DNA from: DRWZ01 sp964601505
GTDB lineage: Bacteria > Calescibacteriota > Calescibacteriia > Calescibacteriales > Calescibacteriaceae
Assembly: GCA_964601505.1 (NCBI GenBank)
Contig: CAZRNR010000053.1
Location: 1 to 14,717 of the forward strand
DNA length: 14,717 nucleotides
Reading direction: 5' to 3'
This document shows, in pieces, positions 1-6,580 of this stretch. A program made the translations under genes and the position numbers. The first letter of the stretch is position 1. Every line of letters starts with the position of its first letter. A model generated the notes under the pieces. That model had not been told where the DNA came from. It made no database searches and saw only the letters and a list, made by a program, of their open reading frames with translations.

Positions 1-336
1 ATATTTAGCTTGATTTTCCCCAGTGTCATACCTTCACATAATTATTGGAATTGCTTTGTTGAATTCATCAAATCATGCTTTAGGATAGTGAGTTAGGATA
101 TGAAAAGTAAAATACGTAAATCAGTATTTTGACCATGATTGCAACAGAGCATATTGGAATAATAAATCGATTATTTTGAGTGTGTTCTACAGGTTGATTT
201 ATATAACAGATCTTGATCTATCATTTTTTAGTATAAATCAATTTTGCTTATTTTGGTATTGACTGTGACTTTTGTAGAAAATAATCTGTAAAATTAGAAA
301 TGTGTTTTCAAGGATAAATTTTTAAGAATTGTTGCA
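1..336. other. Non-coding region upstream of ugd
   Basis: I see no convincing gene here. All six frames are broken by stops, and no frame reads like a recognisable protein. The right-hand part carries a candidate promoter for ugd, listed separately. The bases just before the ugd start are A/T-rich and lack a Shine-Dalgarno sequence. The region may continue into a spacer beyond the window's left edge. Confidence 0.5.
259..287 (+). promoter_or_regulatory. Candidate sigma-70-type promoter for ugd
   Basis: TTGACT at 259-264 matches the -35 consensus at five of six positions. A 17-base spacer leads to a poor -10 element, TAATCT, at 282-287. The predicted transcript would start near 294 and leave a leader of about 40 bases before the ugd ATG. 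The -10 match is weak, so another promoter closer to the gene is possible. Confidence 0.35.
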
Positions 337-1647
337 ATGAGGAGATTTAAAATTGGTGTTGTTGGAGCTGGATATGTTGGTCTTACAACTGCAGTTTGTT
401 TTTCAGAGCTTAAGCATAATGTTATATGCTATGATAAGGATAAATCTAAAATAGAAAAGCTTAAAAATGGTATTGTCCCTATATATGAGCCTGGGCTGGA
501 GGAGCTTCTAAAAAAAAATCACCAAAAATACCTTTCTTTTACAGATCAGCCTTCAGAAATATATTCGGATTCAGATATAATATTTATATGTGTAGGAACT
601 CCGGAGATGCCAGATGGTGCACCTGATCTATCTTATGTTGAAGCGTGTTCGATAGATCTAATCCCTTATCTCAACAGATACAAGCTCATAGTAGAAAAGA
701 GCACTGTTCCTGTGAGAACTGCAGAATGGATAGAGAGAACTATAAGACTATATAGACCAGACGCAGATTTTGATGTTGCTTCGAATCCAGAATTTTTGAA
801 AGAAGGAAGTGGGATCAATGATTTTTTCCATCCGGATAGGATAGTTATAGGAGTTTCTTCTGAAAGAGCAAAAAATATTCTCCTTGAAATATATAATGAA
901 AAAGAATTCCCATATCCAAAGATAGTAACAGATGTTAAAACAGCTGAATTGATAAAGCATGCCTCAAATTCTTTCCTAGCTTTGAAAATATCATATATAA
1001 ACATGGTTGCAAACTTCTGTGAGAAGGTCGGAGTAGATGTTGATGTAGTTGCTGAAGGTATGGGATTTGATAAAAGGATCGGAAAAGATTTCCTAAAAGC
1101 AGGTATCGGATGGGGAGGAAGTTGTTTCCCAAAAGATGTTAAAGCTTTCATAAAAATGGCCGAGGAAAACCACGTGGATTTTTCTCTTCTGAAAGAAGCA
1201 TATAAGGTCAATGAATACAGAATAGATTTTTTCATTGATAAGGTGAAAAAGACCTTATGGGTTATCAAGGGGAAAAAACTCGCAGTTTGGGGATTGTCTT
1301 TCAAACCAAATACGGATGATGTAAGAGAATCGCCTGCTATGAAAATCGTCCCCAAACTCGTTGATGCAGGAGCTTTTCTAAAACTTTTTGATCCAAAAGC
1401 CATTGAGAATGCAAAAAAGATCATCCCTCCGTCAGAGAATGTGTGCTATGTTGAATCTATAGAGGATTCAGTTGATGGGGTTCATGCTATACTTCTGCTT
1501 ACAGATTGGAAAGACTTTAAAGAAGTAGATATGCTAAAAATCAAAAAACGCATGATAACTCCAATAATCATAGATGGTAGAAACATGCTTGATCCGAGAA
1601 AAATTAGAGAACTAGGCTTTCTATACGTTCCTATTGGGAAAAATTGA
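337..1647 (+). CDS. ugd: UDP-glucose 6-dehydrogenase (UDP-glucose/GDP-mannose dehydrogenase family)
   Basis: This cytoplasmic enzyme of 436 residues oxidises UDP-glucose twice with NAD+ to give UDP-glucuronate, a precursor of surface polysaccharides. The N-terminal Rossmann fold is clear, with GVVGAGYVGL at residues 7-16. The NPEFLKEG motif is at 150-157 and the conserved lysine in AELIKHASN at about 207. The catalytic cysteine is C263, in WGGSCFPKD. The C-terminal UDP-binding domain contains SFKPNTDDVRESP. The length is normal for the family. The ATG at 337 leaves only six residues before the Rossmann strand, so it is the natural start, although no ribosome binding site precedes it. The gene stands alone and is convergent with the adaptor gene. 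A sister enzyme such as UDP-N-acetylmannosamine dehydrogenase is possible, but the motifs best fit UGD. Confidence 0.93.
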   Translation: MRRFKIGVVGAGYVGLTTAVCFSELKHNVICYDKDKSKIEKLKNGIVPIYEPGLEELLKKNHQKYLSFTDQPSEIYSDSDIIFICVGTPEMPDGAPDLSYVEACSIDLIPYLNRYKLIVEKSTVPVRTAEWIERTIRLYRPDADFDVASNPEFLKEGSGINDFFHPDRIVIGVSSERAKNILLEIYNEKEFPYPKIVTDVKTAELIKHASNSFLALKISYINMVANFCEKVGVDVDVVAEGMGFDKRIGKDFLKAGIGWGGSCFPKDVKAFIKMAEENHVDFSLLKEAYKVNEYRIDFFIDKVKKTLWVIKGKKLAVWGLSFKPNTDDVRESPAMKIVPKLVDAGAFLKLFDPKAIENAKKIIPPSENVCYVESIEDSVDGVHAILLLTDWKDFKEVDMLKIKKRMITPIIIDGRNMLDPRKIRELGFLYVPIGKN

Positions 1648-2143
1648 CTTTCATTCTGTTTTTTGTTTCAAAATTTGATCTTTATCGGATTTTTTCTAAA
1701 GGATTCGGATAGATAAGACGGTCTTTGAAAGTTTTCCGATCTAATGCTTTTATCGTTATTGAATCGCTCAAATCTATATTTGATTGTTATGAGAAATTGT
1801 TATATAAAAGTATAAGATTCCATCAGAAAATTCTTCAAAATGGATTGTTTTAATGGAAAAGCCTTTGCAGGATAGTTCTTCTGACCTAAACAAAAAGATT
1901 TCTAGACTTGTGAGGTGGAGATAAGACTACTTCATTAAAATTTTATTTTTTAACAAAGATACTTTTCTTGCTCCAAAGTTTCTAGTAGAACGGATAAATC
2001 TATTTCTTTCATTTTCCTAATGCTTTTGATATTATTTTGATTTCTCTTTGCTTTATTCAGATTAAAAGATTTTTTATGATTCTTATAAGTAAATAAAGTA
2101 AACTGCAAGAAAAGGGGATTCATTTTATTATAATTCCATGTTT
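1648..2143. other. Convergent intergenic spacer between ugd and the adaptor gene
   Basis: These 496 bases separate two genes that point at each other. I find no strong hairpin followed by a T run, so no clear rho-independent terminator for either gene. The short open frames here (minus strand 2147-1950 from a GTG; plus strand 1853-1924) are rich in the lysine, asparagine and phenylalanine codons expected of AT-rich non-coding DNA. No known family was recognised. Confidence 0.5.
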
Positions 2144-3223
2144 TCACTCGGATATTATTTTAACCTTTATACCATCATATAGCTTGTCTGTATATGGAGA
2201 AATGATCTGAGTTATTTTATCGGGGATTTCAATTGATATATAGTCTGAAAGAGTATCTAAAATTTTTATCTTTATCTTTCTGGCTACACCATCTGATACT
2301 GAAAATACATATTCTCCATCTTTTGATATCGAAACTGCTTCATATGGAACTAAAATTGCTGCTTTTTTTTCGATTTCAGCCTTTGCAACTCCATATAGGT
2401 TCGATCTGACAGATTCATTCAATAGAATTTTTACTTCAAAACTTCTTCTGTCAGAGGAAGGGACTACAGAGTCTAATTCTCCCTCGATGATCTTTCCGAT
2501 AGATGGGAAATCAACGGACATTTTCATACCTTTTTTTAGAAATATTGCATCTTGCTCAGAGACTTTTCCTAAAAAGTATGTTTTTCTGCTTTGAATTACA
2601 AATATCGGAGTCTGTGGAAACACGAAAGATCCGACATCAACGAATTTATTTGTTATAAGGCCATCAAATGGTGCTCTGATTTTCGTTTCGTTCAAATCTA
2701 TTTTAGCTTTTTCAAGAAGTTCTGAAGATGATTTATACCTCGCTTCAGCAGATTCAAAGTTTGATTTTGCTGAATCAAATTCTGCTTGAGATATGGAATT
2801 ATTTTTTATAAGGTTTTGGGCTCTTTGATAGTTTGCTTTTGCTAGCTCAAGTTGAGACTTCGCACTCTCTAAATCAGCTTTTATTCTGTTGTATGTATTT
2901 TGGTAGTCTGTATCATCTATTTCCGCTATTATTTGACCAGCTTTTACATTTGAACCAACATTAACGTATATTTTCTTTATTCTTCCCTGAACCTTAGGTT
3001 GTATATTTACTTCCTGGTCTGGCACAGTTATTCCAGAGATAGAGATTCTTATTTTTTTTCCAGCTTCTTCGTTAGATATATTTATCACACGTACTCCAAC
3101 TGTATCTATTTTACCTTGGAAGAGGTCTTTTCTCTCATTTTTCTTTTTAGAGCAGTTTATACTTATTGATGAGATGAGAAAGGTTATTGTTAAAGTAGAG
3201 ATTACATTTTTTACGTTTATCAT
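2144..3223 (-). CDS. RND efflux periplasmic adaptor (membrane fusion protein), probable lipoprotein
   Basis: This 359-residue protein is a membrane fusion protein of the HlyD/AcrA type. Such proteins link an inner-membrane transporter to an outer-membrane channel. The order is: a basic N-terminus, a hydrophobic segment (residues 8-22), then a cysteine at 24 followed by SKKK, suggesting lipidation. The lipobox residues before it (S-I-N) are relaxed. Next come the first half of the lipoyl-like barrel (NIQPKVQGRIKKIYVNVG), a coiled-coil hairpin of about 80 residues rich in A, K, E and Q, the second barrel half (TKIRAPFDGLITNKFVDVG) and a beta-barrel domain. The frame is open into the upstream tRNA-Thr gene, so I place the start at the ATG at 3223, only 12 bases after the mature tRNA end. 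No transporter or TolC-like gene lies beside it. The transported substrate cannot be inferred. Confidence 0.88.
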   Translation of the reverse strand: MINVKNVISTLTITFLISSISINCSKKKNERKDLFQGKIDTVGVRVINISNEEAGKKIRISISGITVPDQEVNIQPKVQGRIKKIYVNVGSNVKAGQIIAEIDDTDYQNTYNRIKADLESAKSQLELAKANYQRAQNLIKNNSISQAEFDSAKSNFESAEARYKSSSELLEKAKIDLNETKIRAPFDGLITNKFVDVGSFVFPQTPIFVIQSRKTYFLGKVSEQDAIFLKKGMKMSVDFPSIGKIIEGELDSVVPSSDRRSFEVKILLNESVRSNLYGVAKAEIEKKAAILVPYEAVSISKDGEYVFSVSDGVARKIKIKILDTLSDYISIEIPDKITQIISPYTDKLYDGIKVKIISE

Positions 3224-3235
3224 TATTATTGGAAG

Positions 3236-3308
3236 GGCCGATGGCGGGAGTTGAACCCGCGACCTGCACATTACGAGTGTGCCGCTCTGCCAGCTGAGCT
3301 ACATCGGC
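3236..3308 (-). tRNA. tRNA-Thr (anticodon CGT)
   Basis: A complete cloverleaf can be folded. The 7-base acceptor stem pairs GCCGATG with CATCGGC, the D-arm begins GCTC, and the anticodon stem is GCACA/TGTGC. The anticodon loop CTCGTAA gives CGT, reading ACG. The T-arm has GGTTCAA within a GCGGG/CCCGC stem. The base at the discriminator position is C, uncommon for tRNA-Thr, and the 3' CCA is not encoded. A good promoter lies a few bases upstream. The RND adaptor start codon follows after 12 bases on the same strand, so the two are probably cotranscribed. Confidence 0.95.
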
Positions 3309-3316
3309 TTAAGGCC

Positions 3317-3344
3317 TGTATAATAAATATATCAAGTTAGTCAA
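3317..3344 (-). promoter_or_regulatory. Promoter of tRNA-Thr and probably the adaptor gene
   Basis: On the minus strand TTGACT (3344-3339) and TATACA (3322-3317) are separated by 16 bases. Both match sigma-70 consensus well. Transcription would begin within a few bases of the mature 5' end of tRNA-Thr at 3308. A 14-base perfect palindrome (3341-3354) overlaps the -35 element. Confidence 0.6.
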
Positions 3345-3369
3345 AAATTTTTGAACTACAGAATTTTTG

Positions 3370-3993
3370 TTAAGGACCTAAATTTTTATTCACAGCTTTG
3401 ATTAATTTTACTATCTTCTTACGAGATTTAACTCCAGGTCTTATTTCAACACCAGAGGAAACATCTATTCCAAAAGGCTTTATTCTCTCTATATAAAAAA
3501 TAACATTTTCTGGATTTATACCGCCAGAGAGAAAGAATTCCTTACCAAATATTTTCCCATTATATAAAATTGAAATGAGACTATGTTCGTCAAATTTCCC
3601 CGGTTGAGATTTGAGTTTAGATGAAGAATCAACGAGAAAAAAATCAACAAGGTCCGCAATTTTTTCGCATAGCTTTAAAGATTCAGGTAGATCAGGAAAT
3701 ATTGTTTTTATGATTCCAAAATTTTTTTCTTTTGCCGCAAGTATAACCTCTTTCTTCTCAAATCCATGAAACTGAATGAAATCGAAAGAACTAAAAAGCT
3801 CAAAATTTATCTCCTCTTGATTCATAAACACTGCAACCTTTTTAGCCTTCGTTCGGAGATCCGAAAATATTTTTGGGTTTTTTACAAATCTTGGACTTTC
3901 TTTGACGAAAATAAATCCAATAAAATCAGCTCCAACCGTGTCGCAAAATAGAACATCTTGCTTTCTCTTTAGCCCACATATCTTCACTAACAT
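3370..3993 (-). CDS. trpF: Phosphoribosylanthranilate isomerase
   Basis: TrpF catalyses the third step of tryptophan synthesis from chorismate, the Amadori rearrangement of phosphoribosylanthranilate to CdRP. The 207-residue protein is a single TIM barrel of normal length. It opens with MLVKICGL, carrying the general base C6. It has an IQFHG motif near residue 73, the phosphate-binding FLSGGINPENV near 154-164, and the general acid D177 in GIDVSSGVE. The ATG lies 3 bases after the gcvPA stop codon, so the two genes are in one operon and translation may be coupled. No other trp gene is present, so the tryptophan pathway is dispersed in this genome. The start has no Shine-Dalgarno site. Confidence 0.94.
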   Translation of the reverse strand: MLVKICGLKRKQDVLFCDTVGADFIGFIFVKESPRFVKNPKIFSDLRTKAKKVAVFMNQEEINFELFSSFDFIQFHGFEKKEVILAAKEKNFGIIKTIFPDLPESLKLCEKIADLVDFFLVDSSSKLKSQPGKFDEHSLISILYNGKIFGKEFFLSGGINPENVIFYIERIKPFGIDVSSGVEIRPGVKSRKKIVKLIKAVNKNLGP

Positions 3994-3996
3994 TTC

Positions 3997-5298
3997 TTAA
4001 AGTAAAGATAACACTTTGTTTATATCTTTCTCAGATAAAACCTCTGTTGTGCAGAATATATATGCCTCCTTTCTCAGTCCCAATAGACTTTCAAATTCAA
4101 TTGGGTCTAAGAACTTTGGAATTATTCTCTCAAGTCTTACTGGTGGAATATATCCATTTTTAATAAATTCATCTTCATTGACATCAACATAAGCTGGAAA
4201 TTCTTTGAAATATTCTGCCTGAAATGCAGGTTTTATTTTTTCTCTTAAAAGCTTAGAATTCTCTTCCGATCTTTTTGAGATTTTCCTCAAGCCTTCTGAA
4301 CCATAATATTTGATGAAAGCTGCAGCTCTTATTGCCAGTAGTGTTGTGGATGTACATATGTTAGATGTAGCCTTTTCTCTTCTTATATGTTGTTCTCTTG
4401 TCTGAAGTATCATTGCATAACAAGTTTTCCCTTCAGCATCTTGAGTTTTCCCTATTATTCTACCTGGCATGTTTCTTATAAAATCAATCTTTGATAGGAA
4501 TATTCCGAGTTTTGAACCTCCAAAATATGGATAGTTCCCAAGAGCTTGTCCTTCTGAGACAACAATATCTGCACCAAATTCTCCAGGTGGTGGAAGCACC
4601 GAGAGGTCTATAGGATCAGGATTAACAACAATGAGAAAATCGCAACTATTTCTTGCTTCCTCAATATCTTCAATAACTCCGAGAAAGTTTGGATACTGAA
4701 TTACCAGAACATCAATTTTCTTTCCATTTATTCTTGTCTTGCCATTTTTAAGTGGTATTAGTTCTATGTTTATTCCAGAAACTTTTGTGTAGGAATTCAA
4801 GACTTCAAGCCATATAGGATTTACACCGGCTGATACATAAATTTTATTCTTTTTGGTTATTCTTGAGGCCATAAGAACAGCTTCAGATAAAGCCGATGCT
4901 ACACCATACATTCCAGCGTTTGATACATCCATTTCAAATAGTTCTGTCATGAATGTTTGAAAATCATAGAGGAGTTTCATAACTCCCTGACTCATTTCTG
5001 CCTGGTAAGGTGTATAAGAAGTTAGAAATCCAGGAAGTGAAGATACGAAATCACAGACTGCAGGAACATAGTGAAAATACACACCGCATCCAGCTAAGGA
5101 AAGAGGTATAAATCTGTTTTTCTTTGAGATTTCAAGCGCTTTGAAGAATAACTCCATTTCATCCATACCTTTACCTATACCTATTGATTTGGCTTTTAGG
5201 TCTTCTGGAATATCTGAGAAGAGATCATCTATTGAACCTACTCCTATGTATTCTAACATTTCCTTTATTTCTTGTTCAGAGTGTGGTATGAAGTTCAT
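3997..5298 (-). CDS. gcvPA: Glycine decarboxylase (P-protein) subunit 1
   Basis: This is the alpha half of the split glycine dehydrogenase (decarboxylating). Together with GcvPB, GcvH, GcvT and Lpd it forms the glycine cleavage system, which releases CO2 and ammonia from glycine and passes a one-carbon unit to folate. The 433 residues match the usual length of the alpha subunit. Recognisable parts are the N-terminal MNFIPHSEQEIKEML, the GCGVYFHYVPAV segment near residues 81-92, and the very characteristic LTSYTPYQAEMSQG near 103-116. The PLP-binding lysine is expected in GcvPB, which is not in the window, nor are the other subunits. The gene leads a minus-strand operon with trpF. It is divergent from the SDR gene across 54 bases, which must hold promoters for both. 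Confidence 0.93.
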   Translation of the reverse strand: MNFIPHSEQEIKEMLEYIGVGSIDDLFSDIPEDLKAKSIGIGKGMDEMELFFKALEISKKNRFIPLSLAGCGVYFHYVPAVCDFVSSLPGFLTSYTPYQAEMSQGVMKLLYDFQTFMTELFEMDVSNAGMYGVASALSEAVLMASRITKKNKIYVSAGVNPIWLEVLNSYTKVSGINIELIPLKNGKTRINGKKIDVLVIQYPNFLGVIEDIEEARNSCDFLIVVNPDPIDLSVLPPPGEFGADIVVSEGQALGNYPYFGGSKLGIFLSKIDFIRNMPGRIIGKTQDAEGKTCYAMILQTREQHIRREKATSNICTSTTLLAIRAAAFIKYYGSEGLRKISKRSEENSKLLREKIKPAFQAEYFKEFPAYVDVNEDEFIKNGYIPPVRLERIIPKFLDPIEFESLLGLRKEAYIFCTTEVLSEKDINKVLSLL

Positions 5299-5339
5299 TT
5301 TTATCTTCTGTAATTTATTTTATTTTTATTTCTGGTAGG

Positions 5340-5345
5340 TATATT
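5340..5345 (+). promoter_or_regulatory. Candidate -10 element placing the SDR transcript start at or near its ATG
   Basis: TATATT at 5340-5345 is a good -10 hexamer, and 7 bases separate it from the ATG at 5353. A transcript from it would start at or within a base or two of the start codon, which would make the mRNA leaderless. I see no good -35 match 16-18 bases upstream, so confidence is limited. Confidence 0.3.
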
Positions 5346-5352
5346 TCAAAAT

Positions 5353-6141
5353 ATGATAGGTAAAAAGGCATTAATAACTGGAGGAAGTTTTGGAATTGGT
5401 GAGGCACTTGCCAAAAAATTCGCCCAGAATGGTATAGATACTATTCTCGTTGCCAGAACCGAGGAAAAATTAGCTGAGGTTAAAAGAGAAATAGAAAAAT
5501 TAGGAAAGGCAAAATGCTATATTTGCAAATCGGATCTTATAAATGATAGTGTAAACAAACTATACCGTGATATAATTTCAGAGCATAATAATATCGATAT
5601 TCTTGTGAATAATGCAGGTTTTGGAACAATTGGTCCTTTTTATGAACTCGAAACAAAAAGAGAGATAGATATGATAGAGTTGAATGTGAGAGTTCCTGTT
5701 GAGCTCACATCATATTTTCTGAAAGACTGGATATCTAAAGGTGTCAAGGGAACCATTGTGAATATTTCTTCTCTTGCTGCATTTTTTCCTATACCATATT
5801 TTGCGACATATTCTGCAACGAAGTCTTTCTTACTTAGCTTTTCTGAAGCTATAAGAAGAGAAGTTGAAGACCTTGGAATAAATGTTATAACCATATGTCC
5901 CGGAGGCATAAAAACTGAGTTCCAGAAGCGGGCAGGAGTTCCAGATACTGTATATAGGATGCAAAACTATATGGATGTAAATACAGCTGTAGAACTTATA
6001 TGGACTGCAATAGTTAAAGGGAAATCTCCCTATATCCCAGGTTTTAGGAATAGACTATATGGAATGTTTATTAGTTTGATACCCAAGAGTTTAGCGGCAA
6101 AATCTGCAAAGATATTTATGAAAAGATATTTCAAAAAATGA
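5353..6141 (+). CDS. Short-chain dehydrogenase/reductase (classical SDR)
   Basis: This 262-residue NAD(P)-dependent oxidoreductase has a single Rossmann domain with every hallmark of classical SDRs. These are TGGSFGIG at residues 9-16 for cofactor binding, NNAG at 86-89, the catalytic asparagine N110, and the catalytic triad S140, Y153 and K157 in YSATK. The PGGIKTEF motif follows at about 183-190. The arginine in VARTEEKL (residue 35), after the second strand, favours NADPH. The C-terminal tail is basic and ends in a possible amphipathic helix (near 230-262), as in SDRs acting on lipid substrates at membranes. Substrate cannot be read from sequence. It is transcribed away from gcvPA and is separated by 440 bases from the acyl-CoA synthetase. 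Confidence 0.9.
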   Translation: MIGKKALITGGSFGIGEALAKKFAQNGIDTILVARTEEKLAEVKREIEKLGKAKCYICKSDLINDSVNKLYRDIISEHNNIDILVNNAGFGTIGPFYELETKREIDMIELNVRVPVELTSYFLKDWISKGVKGTIVNISSLAAFFPIPYFATYSATKSFLLSFSEAIRREVEDLGINVITICPGGIKTEFQKRAGVPDTVYRMQNYMDVNTAVELIWTAIVKGKSPYIPGFRNRLYGMFISLIPKSLAAKSAKIFMKRYFKK

Positions 6142-6193
6142 GAAGTCCTTGTCATATTAAAAACTGAAAAAATTTTAGGATCATATTAAGATA

Positions 6194-6210
6194 AGATTAA
6201 ACAATAATCT
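6194..6210 (+). terminator. Weak candidate terminator for the SDR gene
   Basis: AGATTA (6194-6199) and TAATCT (6205-6210) form a 6-base stem around a 5-base loop. It is followed by the T-rich GTTGTTTTATATT. It sits 53 bases after the SDR stop. The stem is short and A/T-rich, so its stability is doubtful. Confidence 0.25.
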
Positions 6211-6291
6211 GTTGTTTTATATTCTCATTCAAAAAACTATTGGTAAATTTGTGTATCTTTAAGAAAAAGATATTCAATTTCGTTTAAGTTT

Positions 6292-6537
6292 TTAGGCGCT
6301 TTTCCCGTCCATTTGATTGAATAAAGATTGAACAAAAATGAGCCTTATGTGCTTAAAATAGTTCTTTTTAATAAATAGAGTTTTATAGTTTTTGAGCCAT
6401 AATTTTTTACACTGCGAAAACAGATTTATCCTTCTTCCTACTGTGTTCAACATAGTGGCATATCTTGAGAACATAGCAGCTTCTTCTTCTCATTTTAGAA
6501 TTTTTTTAGATCTATCAGATTTCTTGAGTTTTTTCAT
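6292..6537 (-). pseudogene. Possible decayed small gene with one in-frame stop
   Basis: From the ATG at 6537 the minus strand reads MKKLKKSDRSKKILK, then a TGA (6492-6490), then stays open for 66 more codons to a TAA at 6294-6292. The part after the stop begins EEEAAMFSRYATMLNTVGRR and looks like a charged helix of a real protein, not random AT-rich translation. Joined, the product would be about 81 residues, basic, with no recognised domain. TGA is clearly a stop elsewhere in the window (ugd and hisG end with it), so recoding is unlikely. It may be a broken gene or a chance open frame. Confidence 0.25.
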
Positions 6538-6558
6538 AACTATGACAGCATAAAGCAT

Positions 6559-6564
6559 TATAAT
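6559..6564 (+). promoter_or_regulatory. Perfect TATAAT -10 element before the acyl-CoA synthetase gene
   Basis: TATAAT at 6559-6564 predicts a transcript start near 6571-6573, about 8-10 bases before the ATG at 6581. This argues against the TTG at 6569 as start codon and implies a near-leaderless mRNA. No good -35 is seen at the usual distance. The hexamer overlaps a similar element on the other strand. Confidence 0.4.
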
Positions 6565-6580
6565 TAATTTGATTGATTGC

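Larger units (their letters stand above)
6142..6580. other. Spacer between the SDR and acyl-CoA synthetase genes
   Basis: This long spacer contains a weak terminator-like hairpin after the SDR gene (6194-6210), an interrupted minus-strand reading frame (6292-6537) and a perfect TATAAT (6559-6564) just before the next gene. I recognise no intact gene in it. Confidence 0.5.

Noticed and set aside
199..215. 17-base match (TTATATAACAGATCTTG) between the region upstream of ugd and the hisG coding sequence near 12352
   Set aside because: It might suggest a hisG fragment, but the flanking sequence does not align, and a match of this length is only mildly surprising at this base composition.
251..270. 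Possible sigma-54 promoter TTGGTATTGACTGTGA upstream of ugd
   Set aside because: The essential GC of the -12 element is GA, and the same bases form a better sigma-70 -35 element.
666..1424. Long (252-codon) open frame on the minus strand across ugd
   Set aside because: It is the antisense shadow of a clearly real enzyme, has no recognisable domain, and its length follows from the codon usage of ugd.
1950..2147. 65-codon minus-strand frame from a GTG overlapping the adaptor stop by 4 bases
   Set aside because: The overlap resembles translational coupling, but the product is a lysine/asparagine-rich sequence typical of translated AT-rich spacer, with no recognised family.
3224..3271. Upstream extension of the adaptor frame to 3271, giving 16 more N-terminal residues
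   Set aside because: The extension lies within the tRNA-Thr gene and would destroy the signal peptide layout; the ATG at 3223 gives a proper lipoprotein-like N-terminus.
6490..6492. TGA recoding (as Trp or Gly) to explain the interrupted frame at 6292-6537
   Set aside because: ugd, hisG, the adaptor and the SDR gene all end at TGA with family-normal lengths, so TGA acts as a stop here.
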